The notes: a model not told the origin generated them from the sequence alone. Positions 35,898 to 44,593 are shown, counted from the first letter of the stretch. The stretch: DNA of 64,000 bases from Clostridium homopropionicum DSM 5847 (GCF_001263795.1 NZ_LHUR01000012.1:1-64000), one strand, 5' to 3'. Program-made: numbers and translations.

Positions 35898-38800
35898 CTA
35901 TTTAACAACAGCTGCGCCTGTTCCACAAGCTGATGTTCCTCCTGAAGTTTGATATAATGCAGCAGCTTTTGCAGCTATTGTTGTAACATTTGGAACTATA
36001 ACTGAGTTTGTAGTATCTACTACAAATGTTACAGTATTTCCACTAACAATACCATTTGCTCCAACTATAACAAGATTTCCACCAGTAATTGTATAGTTAG
36101 CTAGAAGTCCAGCAGTTCCTGCATCAACTGGTCTATCAAATGTAACTACTAAAGTCTTGTTAGTAGAATCATATTTTGCTGATTGTACACCAACTGTAGA
36201 TGTTGCATCAGTTAAGGCATTAGTCTTAAATGTTTGAGTAGTAACAGCAAGTGCATTTGTATTTAATTGAACTCCATCTACTGTTAATGTGTTATTAACA
36301 GTTAATTGATAGTTTGTGCTTGCTGCTAAAGCAGTATCAGGATACAATACTACTGACTTAGAATCTGTGCTAAGTACAGGTTTTACTGTTATAACTGCGT
36401 CTCCAGCATTACCAAATACTCCGTTATTATCAGTGTCTTCAGTTAAAGTATAAGTTCCGCTAACACCTGCTGCAGCTGCTGCTACACCATTAAATGTTAA
36501 TGTAATAGCAGTATCTCTATTAACAGAATTATCATCTACTGCAGTGTAAGTTTTTACACTGTATGTTACTGTAGGTACAGTAGTTGCTGCTACAGTCTTA
36601 AATCTTACATTAATATCATCTGTTAATGGGTTACCAACATTATCTTTAACAACTGATTTCTTAATTGTTAATTTATATGCAGTATTGTTTGCAAGATTTG
36701 CTGCTGGAGTAAATTTAACTCCCTGTCCATCAGCATCAACTACTACAGCACCTTCAACTACTGTTCCATCAGAATCCTTAGTAAGAACAACTGATGTTGC
36801 ATCTAAGCCTGTAAGAACTTCATTGAATTTTACATATATTGGAGAATTTACAAGTACTCCTACTTGATTTGTAATTAGAGCTTTTGTATCTCCAACTCCA
36901 TCAAGTATTCCATCAGCACTCACTGCAGTATATACATAAGATTGAGTTGCAGTATTTGTATCTAAAACAGCTGAAACTGTAGTATCTACTGTAAAGTCAA
37001 ATGTGTATGTTCCATCTTGAACATTGCCATTTGTATCTTTTAATCCAGTAAGTGTTAATTCGTACTTACCTTCAGTTATAGCTGCACCTGGTAATGTAAG
37101 TGTAAGTGTTGAGTAAGTTACTCCTGCTGGATTTTGGCCAACTAAAGTTAATCCTGCTGCATTTAATGTCAATTGAGCTCCTGTTGTTAAATTAACTAGT
37201 TTAGCATTTGCTGCTGGAACTGCTTGAGTACCTGCTGCATTAGCCATTGTAGCATCAAGTTGTTTTCCTACTTTAAATACTAATACTTGGTTATTAGCTA
37301 AATTTGTAACTCCTGAAGTAACTGCTGTACCAGCAAGTGAAGTTTTAGTAACTGCTGTTACTGCTGGTTTAACATTATCTTTTGCAGTTGTAAATACAAC
37401 ATCATAAGTTGAAGGAATTGAAGTATTTAATGTAGCACCTGCTGTTGTATTATTAGCATCTGTAATGTATGCAGCTGCAGTTGTAGTATTTCTAGCTGCA
37501 ATTCTGATTCTGTAAGCTCTATTTGTAACTGTTGGTGTAACTGTTAAAGTCAAGTCTTTTCCATCTGTTGATAATTCAGTTCTATTTAATATACCTGCAG
37601 CATCTCCATCAACATTTGTAGTTAAATCAGTTATAGAAATAGGGTTAGTATTTCCAATTGCTGCACCTGTTATATTTGCAACTAATGCTTGGAATGCATC
37701 TGCATTTGTTGCTGATGCAACTGCTTCACTAAAGTGAATTACTATCTTATTAGCTACTCCTGATTGAACAGTATCTATACCATCAACTCCAAGAATTTGT
37801 GGTGCTGTAAGATCAGCTGTTTTAAAGTTTTGAGTAATTTCAGTTGCAACTGCAGTACCTGCTATTGTTTTTACTCCAGTTCCGATGTGTAATGTATAAT
37901 TTGTTGCTTCTGTTAAGTCAGCAGCTGGAGTTATTCTAATTACACTATTAGCATTTCCTTCATCTTTATTGTAAGAAATTGTTACTGGGATTTTTTCTGT
38001 TTTATCTTTTTGTGTTAAATAAATGTTACTATCTATTACAGTTGCAGGATCAGCTTTTCCATTTAATGTTAAAACAAATCCAACACCTTGTTTGTAAGTA
38101 GTTCCATACATTCCGCTTGCAGTTTTTGGATATAATCTTGTAGCAGCAAGAGTTAAATCATCTCCAAGATCTTTTGCAGTTAATGCATTTAATGTTAACG
38201 CTGTATCATTAGCTACAAATTTAATTACATTGTTTGCTACTGGATCGCCAATTGCAGTTTTAACATTGTTAATTTCAACTTGATATTGGTGTCCTGTAGT
38301 TAATGCTGCAGTCCAAGTTAATCTGATTGCATTTCCGCCTATAACACTAGGAGTATATACAATGTAAGTTCCTAATGTCAAGTCTTTAACTCTTACATTT
38401 GAATTGTTTACTGTAGAAGCATCAAGAGTTGTATCGTAAGTAACTGTCATATAGTCATTAACTTGTAAATCATTCGCAGGTACATTACTATTTGTAAGCG
38501 CAGTAGTAACAGCTAATCCAGTATCAGTTGTAGTAATTCCATTTGCTGCAACTATTACTGATGAACTATCTGTTGTAAAGCTTACTTCTTTATTTGCTGC
38601 TAAAGCATTTCCAGCTTTATCTTTTAATCCTGTAGTTATTACTAATTTATATTTAGTTGCTTTAGTTAAATATGTTGCTGGTCTTGCAACTATTGTCTTG
38701 TTTGTTGTATCGTTTGTATCTAATCCTATTCCAGTTAATCCAACTTGTGTTGCTGCTCCAGTAGTTGCACTTATTGAATATAATTTAATATTAGCTGATG

Positions 38801-39389
38801 CTACTGTTGCAGGATCAACTTCTGTTCCAAGAACTACGCTGAATGTAGCATTTGCTTGAACATTTGTAGCACTATCTAATGCTACACTTTGACTATTAGT
38901 ATTTATAGCACTTACAGATTGAACAGCTAATGCAGAAGTTACAGAAGTTGTAGGTTTAACTTCAGCTCCAGCTACAACTTTACCATTTGTTACTGTTGCT
39001 TGGTAAACTGTTGCAGGAAGAACTGTTTCTGTAGAACTTTCAGTGAAAGTGTCTAATGCAAAGTTTGTTCCAGCTAAAGCTGCATCTAATGCTGCTTTTT
39101 GAACTGCTGCTGCATCTACAAATCCTACTTTGTTATCATGGTAAGATACTATAGAACCTGCTGTTCTAGCTGCATCGAAATCTTTGTATAATTCTGCTCC
39201 AGCTTGACCTAAAGCATCGTTTACTACTGATGCCTTTAATGCATCTAAGTCATAATTTAAATATGATCCTGCTGCATTTTTTACTACTAATCCATCAACT
39301 GCAGCGAATACTGTTGAACCTACAGCTGTAGCTATTAATGTTCCGATAGCTGCTGTTGATAATACGCTAACTACTTTTTTATTAGCCAT
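35898..39389 (-). CDS. Probable major surface-layer protein: shared N-terminal module plus about eight Ig-like domains
   Basis: 1163 residues. Signal peptide at about 1-29 (ends TVFAA). The shared two-repeat module lies at about 30-120 (LNYDLDALKASVVNDALG with LYKDF, and VGFVDAAAVQKAALDAALAG with NFALDTF). From about 160 onward are roughly eight SbsA-type Ig-like domains, each with a strand like DPATVASANIKLY or DASTVNNSNVRVKD and a closing TKYKLVITTGLKDKAGN-like strand. Composition is Ala/Thr/Val rich with one Cys, near the C-terminus (TSACGTGAA). No SLH, CWB2 or LPXTG motif. Codon use is strongly biased (GCT, GTT, ACT), fitting very high expression. It is the best candidate for the abundant surface-layer subunit; this is inferred. 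Confidence 0.82.
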   Translation of the reverse strand: MANKKVVSVLSTAAIGTLIATAVGSTVFAAVDGLVVKNAAGSYLNYDLDALKASVVNDALGQAGAELYKDFDAARTAGSIVSYHDNKVGFVDAAAVQKAALDAALAGTNFALDTFTESSTETVLPATVYQATVTNGKVVAGAEVKPTTSVTSALAVQSVSAINTNSQSVALDSATNVQANATFSVVLGTEVDPATVASANIKLYSISATTGAATQVGLTGIGLDTNDTTNKTIVARPATYLTKATKYKLVITTGLKDKAGNALAANKEVSFTTDSSSVIVAANGITTTDTGLAVTTALTNSNVPANDLQVNDYMTVTYDTTLDASTVNNSNVRVKDLTLGTYIVYTPSVIGGNAIRLTWTAALTTGHQYQVEINNVKTAIGDPVANNVIKFVANDTALTLNALTAKDLGDDLTLAATRLYPKTASGMYGTTYKQGVGFVLTLNGKADPATVIDSNIYLTQKDKTEKIPVTISYNKDEGNANSVIRITPAADLTEATNYTLHIGTGVKTIAGTAVATEITQNFKTADLTAPQILGVDGIDTVQSGVANKIVIHFSEAVASATNADAFQALVANITGAAIGNTNPISITDLTTNVDGDAAGILNRTELSTDGKDLTLTVTPTVTNRAYRIRIAARNTTTAAAYITDANNTTAGATLNTSIPSTYDVVFTTAKDNVKPAVTAVTKTSLAGTAVTSGVTNLANNQVLVFKVGKQLDATMANAAGTQAVPAANAKLVNLTTGAQLTLNAAGLTLVGQNPAGVTYSTLTLTLPGAAITEGKYELTLTGLKDTNGNVQDGTYTFDFTVDTTVSAVLDTNTATQSYVYTAVSADGILDGVGDTKALITNQVGVLVNSPIYVKFNEVLTGLDATSVVLTKDSDGTVVEGAVVVDADGQGVKFTPAANLANNTAYKLTIKKSVVKDNVGNPLTDDINVRFKTVAATTVPTVTYSVKTYTAVDDNSVNRDTAITLTFNGVAAAAAGVSGTYTLTEDTDNNGVFGNAGDAVITVKPVLSTDSKSVVLYPDTALAASTNYQLTVNNTLTVDGVQLNTNALAVTTQTFKTNALTDATSTVGVQSAKYDSTNKTLVVTFDRPVDAGTAGLLANYTITGGNLVIVGANGIVSGNTVTFVVDTTNSVIVPNVTTIAAKAAALYQTSGGTSACGTGAAVVK

Positions 39390-39456
39390 TTTTATATTCC
39401 CTCCTATTATTTAAGTTCTTTATAAAATTAAATATTAATTCCCTTAGTTATTATGA

Positions 39457-40620
39457 CTATTGAACTACTACTTGAGCTTTAACTTGATCAACTGTTAAAG
39501 TACCATTTACTACTCCAATGAATACTTTTTCTCCAGCTGCATTTGTTCTTAATTCTAATGCAGTTGTTCCAACTTTAACTGTGTAGTTTTCTGGAGTTGT
39601 TGTAGTTAATTTAACTTGTACTAATGTTTGCATTGGAAGTTTAGTAGTATCTGCACTAGTTACTGTGAATGCAACTGTTTCTTTTGCAGTTGATTCAACC
39701 TTAACTGCTGCTTTAACTTGATCAGCTGTTAAAGTACCATTTACTACTCCGATGAATACTTTTTCTCCAGCTGCATTTGTTCTTAATTCTAATGCAGTTG
39801 TTCCAACAGAAACTTTGTAGTTTTCTGGAGTTGTTGTATCTAATTTAATTTGTACTAATGTTTGCATTGGAAGTTTAGTAGTGTCTGCATCTACAACTGT
39901 AGCTGCTGGTAATCCAGTAGAAGCTGTAACTGTAACTACTTTTAAAGTCCAGCCATCATAAAGATTTTTGCTGTCAGCTTTCTTTCCCCAAACATCTACT
40001 AAGTATTTGCCTGGTTTTGCAAATTTAAAATCATCTGCAGTAGCTGCAGCTGTTTCATAAGTTGCATCTATAGTCCAGCCTTTAGCTCTTTCAGCAACAG
40101 AAGGATCAAATACGTGAAGCTTGTATTGGTCAGCTCCAGTTATTGTTACAGCTTCTCCTACTGTATAAGTATCTTTTAATCCTAAATTGTCCATCTTTGC
40201 TCTTCCAGCAAAGTATCCATCTTTTTGGATTTTGAAGCTAGCTGTTGCATATGAATCATATTTAGCTGTGCTTCCTTCAGCTTTTACCCAAACTGAAGCT
40301 TTGTAGCTTCCTGCTGGTAAGTTGTTTACATTTGTAGGTATAAATGGATCTTTTCCATTAACTAATTCAGTATATCCTTTAGTTAATTCATACCATGCTT
40401 TTGTTGCAGTATTTTGAGCCCAAATTTGATATTGAACTTTTCCTGCATAATCTGATTGAAGAGCAAATGAGAAATCATCTCCTACTTCAGCCATTGTGAT
40501 TGCTGGTGCTACATAAGTTACTTTAGGTGCCGCAACTGCTGCTGCAGCTGGTTTAACCATTCCTACTCCTGATGCAACTAAAACTGCTGCTAGAAGTAAA
40601 CTCATCTTCTTTTTAATCAC
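39457..40620 (-). CDS. Secreted surface protein with two tandem TPENY modules, first gene of the surface-layer operon
   Basis: 387 residues. Signal peptide at 1-28 (ends KPAAAA). Residues about 33-230 contain two beta-sandwich repeats with the pattern VGDDFSFALQSDYAGKVQYQIW and SYKASVWVKAEGS..., then VGEAVTITGADQYKLHV and KYLVDVWGKK, which look like Y_Y_Y-type extracellular domains. Residues 244-309 and 322-387 are two near-identical TPENY modules (PMQTLVQIKLDTTTPENYKV, then LELRTNAAGEKVFIGVVNG). It is 67 bp upstream of the large Ig-like protein with no terminator between, so both are probably made from the promoter at 40864-40892. Likely an abundant surface protein; the function is unknown. 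Confidence 0.8.
   Translation of the reverse strand: MIKKKMSLLLAAVLVASGVGMVKPAAAAVAAPKVTYVAPAITMAEVGDDFSFALQSDYAGKVQYQIWAQNTATKAWYELTKGYTELVNGKDPFIPTNVNNLPAGSYKASVWVKAEGSTAKYDSYATASFKIQKDGYFAGRAKMDNLGLKDTYTVGEAVTITGADQYKLHVFDPSVAERAKGWTIDATYETAAATADDFKFAKPGKYLVDVWGKKADSKNLYDGWTLKVVTVTASTGLPAATVVDADTTKLPMQTLVQIKLDTTTPENYKVSVGTTALELRTNAAGEKVFIGVVNGTLTADQVKAAVKVESTAKETVAFTVTSADTTKLPMQTLVQVKLTTTTPENYTVKVGTTALELRTNAAGEKVFIGVVNGTLTVDQVKAQVVVQ
39459..39891 (-). repeat. Tandem duplication inside the TPENY gene (period about 234 bp)
   Basis: Copies at about 39459-39657 and 39693-39891 share long identical runs (for example the AATTCTAATGCAGTTGTTCC block seen twice). High DNA identity indicates a recent duplication. 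A third, diverged copy is the end of 22619-23491. Confidence 0.8.
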
Positions 40621-40863
40621 TTTTTGTTCCCTCCCATTTTATAAGATTTATATATTTTTTTAAAAATTTATAACTAAGTTAGTGAATAAATTATTTATAT
40701 TTGGAAAGGATAAAAATAAGCAGTGTAAACATTATCTTCCCAAAATAAAAAATTTAAAGAATTATATTTATATTCTACAAAAACGCCCATTTCCCTCTTT
40801 ATTAATTAAAGATTTCTAGGAATTGAACTGTTTTTCTATAATACCAAATATAATACAATATTT

Positions 40864-40892
40864 ATTATATAGGTTTTTGTCCCATATATCAA
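40864..40892 (-). promoter_or_regulatory. Near-consensus promoter of the surface-layer operon
   Basis: TTGATA (40892-40887), exactly 17 bases, then TATAAT (40869-40864) on the minus strand. Transcription would start near 40857, leaving an untranslated leader of about 237 nt before the ATG at 40620, unusually long and typical of stable surface-layer messages. The ribosome binding site is GGGAGGGAACAAAA. Confidence 0.75.
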
Positions 40893-41229
40893 CAAAAAGT
40901 ATAGATTTTATATATGGTAAATGTTACTTTTGTTGCTAAGTTTATCACCTGTTGGTGCAACTTTTTAATTCCCTAACACATTATCATATATTAATACGTT
41001 AATTTTTTATAAAAGTTTGCACTTATAAGAAATTTTTTTCATTTTTTTTGTTATCGAAATGATTTTATACTATTTTTAGGTAAATTGCAAGAGAACTATA
41101 ATTAAATTTTATTATATTGCCACTATTTCCTATTTTTTCATGTAAATCTATTTCATGTATTTTGCACACTTTATATGATATTACTCATTTATGGTAAATA
41201 TTCTAGTTCACAAGTAAACTCCCTAATCT
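40893..41229. other. AT-rich intergenic stretch with nothing else recognised
   Basis: The 337 bp between the surface-layer promoter and repeat element B hold AT-rich sequence with no reading frame of note. No RNA structure, riboswitch or promoter match could be supported. Confidence 0.5.
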
Positions 41230-41324
41230 TTCTTTATAGAAATCGCTAATCACTAGTCCCTAGTATCTATTGGTTTTGATAAATGCTAGAGATTAGTGAT
41301 TAGCTACTAACGATTTGTTTTAAT
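41230..41324. repeat. Heptamer-armed inverted repeat, element B
   Basis: Left arm: GAAATCG then CTAATCA, CTAGTCC, CTAGTAT. Right arm, read in reverse complement: AAATCGTTAGTAG then CTAATCA, CTAATCT, CTAGCAT. The arms enclose about 20 AT-rich bases. Both ends are bordered by A/T-rich tails like those of elements C, F and G. It lies about 60 bp before the yihY start. Confidence 0.8.
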
Positions 41325-41384
41325 ATTTATGTATTACTTTTGATATACTATTAGTATCATTTCTTTTAAAGGGGTATTACTTTT

Positions 41385-42197
41385 ATGAAAACTAGAAAAG
41401 CAAATCTTTTTATTACCTTAATCCGTAAATTAAAGGAAGATGATATTTTAGCTCTGGCTTCTCAACTTTCTTATAATCTTTTGTTGTCCTTATTTCCTTT
41501 TTTTATTTTTTTGTTTACTATTGCAGGTTACAGTGATGTTAGCAGTGAAGAAGTTCTAATAAGCCTAAAAAATATTCTTCCTGTTAATGTATATAGCCTA
41601 ATTTCTGATACGGTAGTAGAAATTTTCGATTCCAGGAAGGGAAATTTATTATCCTTTAGTTTAATTGTCACTATCTGGATAGCTTCCAATGGTTTCAATG
41701 CTGTAATTAAAGCTGTTAATAAAGCTTATAATGAAGAAGAATGCAGGCCCTTTTGGAAGCTTCAAGTAATTTCTATTTTATCAACTATAATTTTATCTTT
41801 CTTAATTATATTTTCACTTTTCCTATTAGTTCTTGGAAACTTCATACTTATAAAATTAACCTTATGGTTTAATTTGTCTCTAGAACTTATATATATATGG
41901 AATTTTCTTAGATATATTCTGGCTCTTCTGATTATGATTTTTATTTTTACATTAATATATAAAATTACTCCTTGTACACCTTCAAGCTTTATAGATGCTT
42001 TACCTGGATCAATTTTTGCCACCATAGGATGGGTTTTAGCATCTCTTGGCTTTGCTTATTATGTAGATAACTTTGCAAATTATTCCAGACTTTATGGAAG
42101 TATAGGAGCCGTAATTGCTCTAATGGTATGGCTTTATTTGACCTCTGTTATAATCTTAATAGGCGGGGAGATTAATTCTCTTTTTAGTGACCAGTGA
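41385..42197 (+). CDS. YihY/BrkB family inner-membrane protein
   Basis: 270 residues with about six membrane helices. DDILALASQLSYNLLLSLFPFFIFLFTIAGY, then WIASNGFNAVIKAVNKAYN and SIFATIGWVLASLGFAYYVDNFANYSRLYGSIGAVIALMVWLY are the family blocks. BrkB/YihY was once called a ribonuclease BN; the biochemical role is unsettled. The ATG has AAAGGGGTATTACTTTT upstream. Its last three codons and stop (AGT GAC CAG TGA) lie inside a 7-bp repeat array (42186-42233), so the repeat supplies the C-terminus. Confidence 0.87.
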   Translation: MKTRKANLFITLIRKLKEDDILALASQLSYNLLLSLFPFFIFLFTIAGYSDVSSEEVLISLKNILPVNVYSLISDTVVEIFDSRKGNLLSFSLIVTIWIASNGFNAVIKAVNKAYNEEECRPFWKLQVISILSTIILSFLIIFSLFLLVLGNFILIKLTLWFNLSLELIYIWNFLRYILALLIMIFIFTLIYKITPCTPSSFIDALPGSIFATIGWVLASLGFAYYVDNFANYSRLYGSIGAVIALMVWLYLTSVIILIGGEINSLFSDQ

Positions 42198-42233
42198 CCA
42201 GTTGCCAGTGTCCAGTTGCTAGTCACTAATTTC
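42186..42233. repeat. Tandem heptamer array, CCAGTGN type (element D)
   Basis: Reads AGTGACC, AGTGACC, AGTTGCC, AGTGTCC, AGTTGCT, AGTCACT, AATTTCT: seven units with a 7-bp period. It begins within the last codons of yihY. The last units drift to the CTAATCN family sequence, linking the two heptamer types. Confidence 0.75.
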
Positions 42234-42267
42234 TATGATTATACCACCATTTAATTTTTTGGCTTTG

Positions 42268-42304
42268 TTTTAAATGAATGTTGGTTTTTTACATTCATTT
42301 AAAA
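42268..42304 (+). terminator. Hairpin after yihY
   Basis: TTTTAAATGAATGT and ACATTCATTTAAAA form a perfect 14-bp stem around a T-rich loop, 70 bp after the yihY stop. No T-run follows it, so termination is uncertain. Confidence 0.5.
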
Positions 42305-42323
42305 CTTTCTATTAGTACCCTAA

Positions 42324-42513
42324 GCTATTTTTGGGATTGGTGAGTTCATTATAATATAGAAATTACAATTCTTATTTAGAATAACTAAAGAAGCGTTAAG
42401 AAATTTCATTTGTCTGAGCTGAGCGAGTTAATGAAATTTTAGCTGCTGTAGTTATTCTAAACTTAGAATTGTTTTCTATATTATACGAAATCAACAATCT
42501 CTTAAAACATAGC
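42324..42513. repeat. MITE-like 190-bp imperfect inverted repeat
   Basis: Outer arms start GCTATTTTTGGGATTG and end CAATCTCTTAAAACATAGC, and pair over about 75 bases with mismatches (including TATAATATAGAAA and ACAATTC on the left, with matches on the right). The inner stem is AGAAATTTCATT/AATGAAATTTT around TGTCTGAGCTGAGCGAG. It has no coding capacity. It looks like a non-autonomous mobile element. Confidence 0.65.
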
Positions 42514-42596
42514 CAATTTTTTAACATTTCATTCATAACTCTGTCATTAAATTGTAACAATAGCAGAATAGAATAATACTAAGAAAACGTTAAATA

Positions 42597-42690
42597 ATTT
42601 AAAGAAGTCCCTAATCACTAATCGCTAATCTCTATAGTTTAAGTCAAACTACTCTAGCGATTAGTGATTAGCACCTAGCGACTATCTTTT
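42597..42690. repeat. Heptamer-armed inverted repeat, element C
   Basis: Left arm: AAAGAAGTCC then CTAATCA, CTAATCG, CTAATCT. Right arm in reverse complement: AGTCG then CTAGGTG, CTAATCA, CTAATCG. It ends right before the htrA ribosome binding site (GGGAGG), so it forms part of the htrA leader. Confidence 0.8.
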
Positions 42691-42706
42691 AATGGGAGGA
42701 ATTTAT

Positions 42707-43969
42707 ATGGATAATTTTAATTTAAATGATAATCTAAATAATGATTCAAATAATAACTCAGAAGGTCTTACTACCACTAATGCTACCAATGTAGATTACA
42801 TTAATGTTGAATCTTTTTGCAAGGTTAACCCAGAGGAAAATAAGAAGCATAACAAAGGTATGGGTAAGAAAATAACTTCTTATCTTTTAGTTGGTATTTT
42901 ATCCGCAACCTTAGGAGGAGCTGTTTCTTCTGCTGGTACTATTAAGTATTTTATAAGCAGAGAGGCTAATGGAACCATTGTTTCAGAAAGCAAAACTGCA
43001 AGTACTAATAAAGATACTTCAAATGTAGTTAAAACCTCAACAAATACGGTACCACTATCGGTTGCTAATATTGCAAAACAGGTAGGACCAGCTGTTGTTG
43101 GAGTTTCTGTTACAACTACCTCTAGTGTGAATAGATTTGGTGTTTCTCAATCTGATGAAGGTATGGGTTCTGGTATAATTTTCAGCGAGGAAGGATATAT
43201 CCTAACTAACTATCATGTAGTTAGTGGTGCAAAGAAGATTACTGTAATATTTAACGATGGAAAAGAAGGAAAGGAAATCACTGCAAAGCTTATAAATTAT
43301 GATGCTTCCATGGACATAGCTGTAATTAAGCTTACAGAAAAGGTTACTGTTCCAGCCGTTGCTGAATTTGGCGATTCCGATGCTCTTGAAGCAGGTGACC
43401 CTGCCATTGCTATAGGTAATCCTCTCGGAAAACAATTTATAGGTACAGTAACTTCAGGAGTAATAAGTGCTGTAAATAGAGAGGTGGCTGTTGATGGACA
43501 AACACAAAAATACCTTCAAACAGATGCAGCTATTAACCCTGGTAACAGTGGTGGAGCTTTAGTAAACATATATGGTCAGGTTATAGGAATTAACTCAGCT
43601 AAAATAGGCGGCGATGAGATAGAAGGTCTTGGTTTTGCTATACCAATTAATGCAGTTAAACCTAAAATAGAGAACCTCATAAAGCCACTATTAAAAATAG
43701 GAATTAGTGTAGTTGATATAAATGACAGCTTGTCAAAACAATATAATTTACCAATAGGTGTGTACATTCAACAAATCGAGGAATTCAGCCCTGCTGAAAA
43801 AGCTGGTTTAATGCCTGGAGATGTTATTACTAAGTTTGATGGAAAAGCAGTTAAAACTGTTCAAGAAATTAATGAATTAAAGCAAAAACATAAATCAGGA
43901 GACACTGTTGAAGTTGTAATTAGTAGAGATGGAAAGACAAAAACCCTTAGTTTGAAGTTGTCAGAATAG
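42707..43969 (+). CDS. htrA: HtrA/DegP-like membrane-anchored serine protease
   Basis: About 420 residues from the internal ATG that follows GGGAGGAATTTAT; the in-frame ATG five codons upstream is within that site. A single membrane helix lies at about 47-68 after an Asn-rich cytoplasmic tail. The trypsin-like domain has the catalytic triad His in LTNYHVV, Asp in DASMDIAVIKL and Ser in NPGNSGGALV. A C-terminal PDZ domain (about 330-415, EEFSPAEKAGLMPGDVITKFDGKA) selects substrates. It degrades or chaperones misfolded exported proteins outside the membrane. The terminator at 43980 follows directly, so it is monocistronic. Confidence 0.93.
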   Translation: MDNFNLNDNLNNDSNNNSEGLTTTNATNVDYINVESFCKVNPEENKKHNKGMGKKITSYLLVGILSATLGGAVSSAGTIKYFISREANGTIVSESKTASTNKDTSNVVKTSTNTVPLSVANIAKQVGPAVVGVSVTTTSSVNRFGVSQSDEGMGSGIIFSEEGYILTNYHVVSGAKKITVIFNDGKEGKEITAKLINYDASMDIAVIKLTEKVTVPAVAEFGDSDALEAGDPAIAIGNPLGKQFIGTVTSGVISAVNREVAVDGQTQKYLQTDAAINPGNSGGALVNIYGQVIGINSAKIGGDEIEGLGFAIPINAVKPKIENLIKPLLKIGISVVDINDSLSKQYNLPIGVYIQQIEEFSPAEKAGLMPGDVITKFDGKAVKTVQEINELKQKHKSGDTVEVVISRDGKTKTLSLKLSE

Positions 43970-43979
43970 ATGCAGTAGT

Positions 43980-44012
43980 GAAAAAATCCAGGTGAATCGC
44001 CTGGATTTTTTC
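43980..44012 (+). terminator. Rho-independent terminator of htrA
   Basis: AAAAAATCCAGG and CCTGGATTTTTT form a perfect 12-bp stem with a seven-base loop, eleven bases after the stop codon and ending in a T-run. Confidence 0.93.
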
Positions 44013-44407
44013 ATTCAGATTGTTCAAAAACTCTATGCAAACTCATAGGGTTTTTGAATTTATAAATTTTTAATGCGTAGCATTTTAAGAAATGATCTAC
44101 TTTCACAAATACAGATAGAGAATAGCCTTGAAATAAGCAAAAATAGTGCGATAGCACTTTCGCTATCTTTTCATATTCTGAACCTTTGCCGAAGGTCTGC
44201 TAGTTTTAAAATTAGCTTTATCAGAAGTTAAGCACTTAGATATTAATTCTACATAAACATTCAAAATCCATTTTGTAATAAATGTAAGGGGCTATTGACA
44301 AAATATGTTTATCAACAGCCTGAAATAAAAATATAGGTGTATTGCCTGTATTTTTATTTGTAAGTAGGATATAATTAAAGTAAGGATTACGATTCGGAGG
44401 TGATATA
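44013..44407. other. Non-coding stretch with several small hairpins before the 61-codon gene
   Basis: 395 bp without a supported gene. Stems seen: AAAAACTCTATG.../...CATAGGGTTTTT (44027-44058), AATGCGTAGCATT, and GATAGCACTTTCGCTATC. AAATAAAAATATAGG pairs with CCTGTATTTTTATTT at about 44324-44362, just ahead of GGATATAATT, a possible -10 for the downstream gene. These look like remnants of repetitive elements. Confidence 0.45.
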
Positions 44408-44593
44408 ATGCAAGTTTTAAAGCAAGATATTATGAATATAATTTCTAGTTTTCCTGAAGTATTTGATATAGAAGAATTTATGTATAAATTGTATGTTTTA
44501 GATAAAATAAAAAAGGGACAGCAAGACATTTCAAAAGGAGATTTTCTTACAACTGAAGAATTAAGAAAGGAAATTTCCCAATGGTTTAGCTAA
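44408..44593 (+). CDS. Small antitoxin-like protein, no toxin partner seen
   Basis: 61 residues with an excellent ribosome binding site (GGAGGTGATATA) and ATG, so a true gene. The pattern of an N-terminal helix, MYKLYVLDKIKKGQQDISKGDFLTTEELRKEISQW, resembles RelB/ParD-like antitoxins whose tail often reads KIKKGLEDI-x-EGRVLTHEEV-x-x-x-x-x-W. No RelE/ParE-like toxin gene follows: 45 bp later lies the convergent end of the kinase gene. It may be an orphan antitoxin, a regulator, or the remnant of a toxin-antitoxin pair. Confidence 0.6.
   Translation: MQVLKQDIMNIISSFPEVFDIEEFMYKLYVLDKIKKGQQDISKGDFLTTEELRKEISQWFS

Noticed and set aside
41230-42690. Possible CRISPR arrays in the repeat-rich region
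   Set aside because: The repeat units are only 7 bp, contiguous without unique spacers and often arranged as inverted arms; no cas genes are present.
44236-44529. A 97-residue minus-strand frame overlapping the antitoxin-like gene
   Set aside because: No ribosome binding site, composition typical of an antisense shadow, and the plus-strand gene has an excellent start site.
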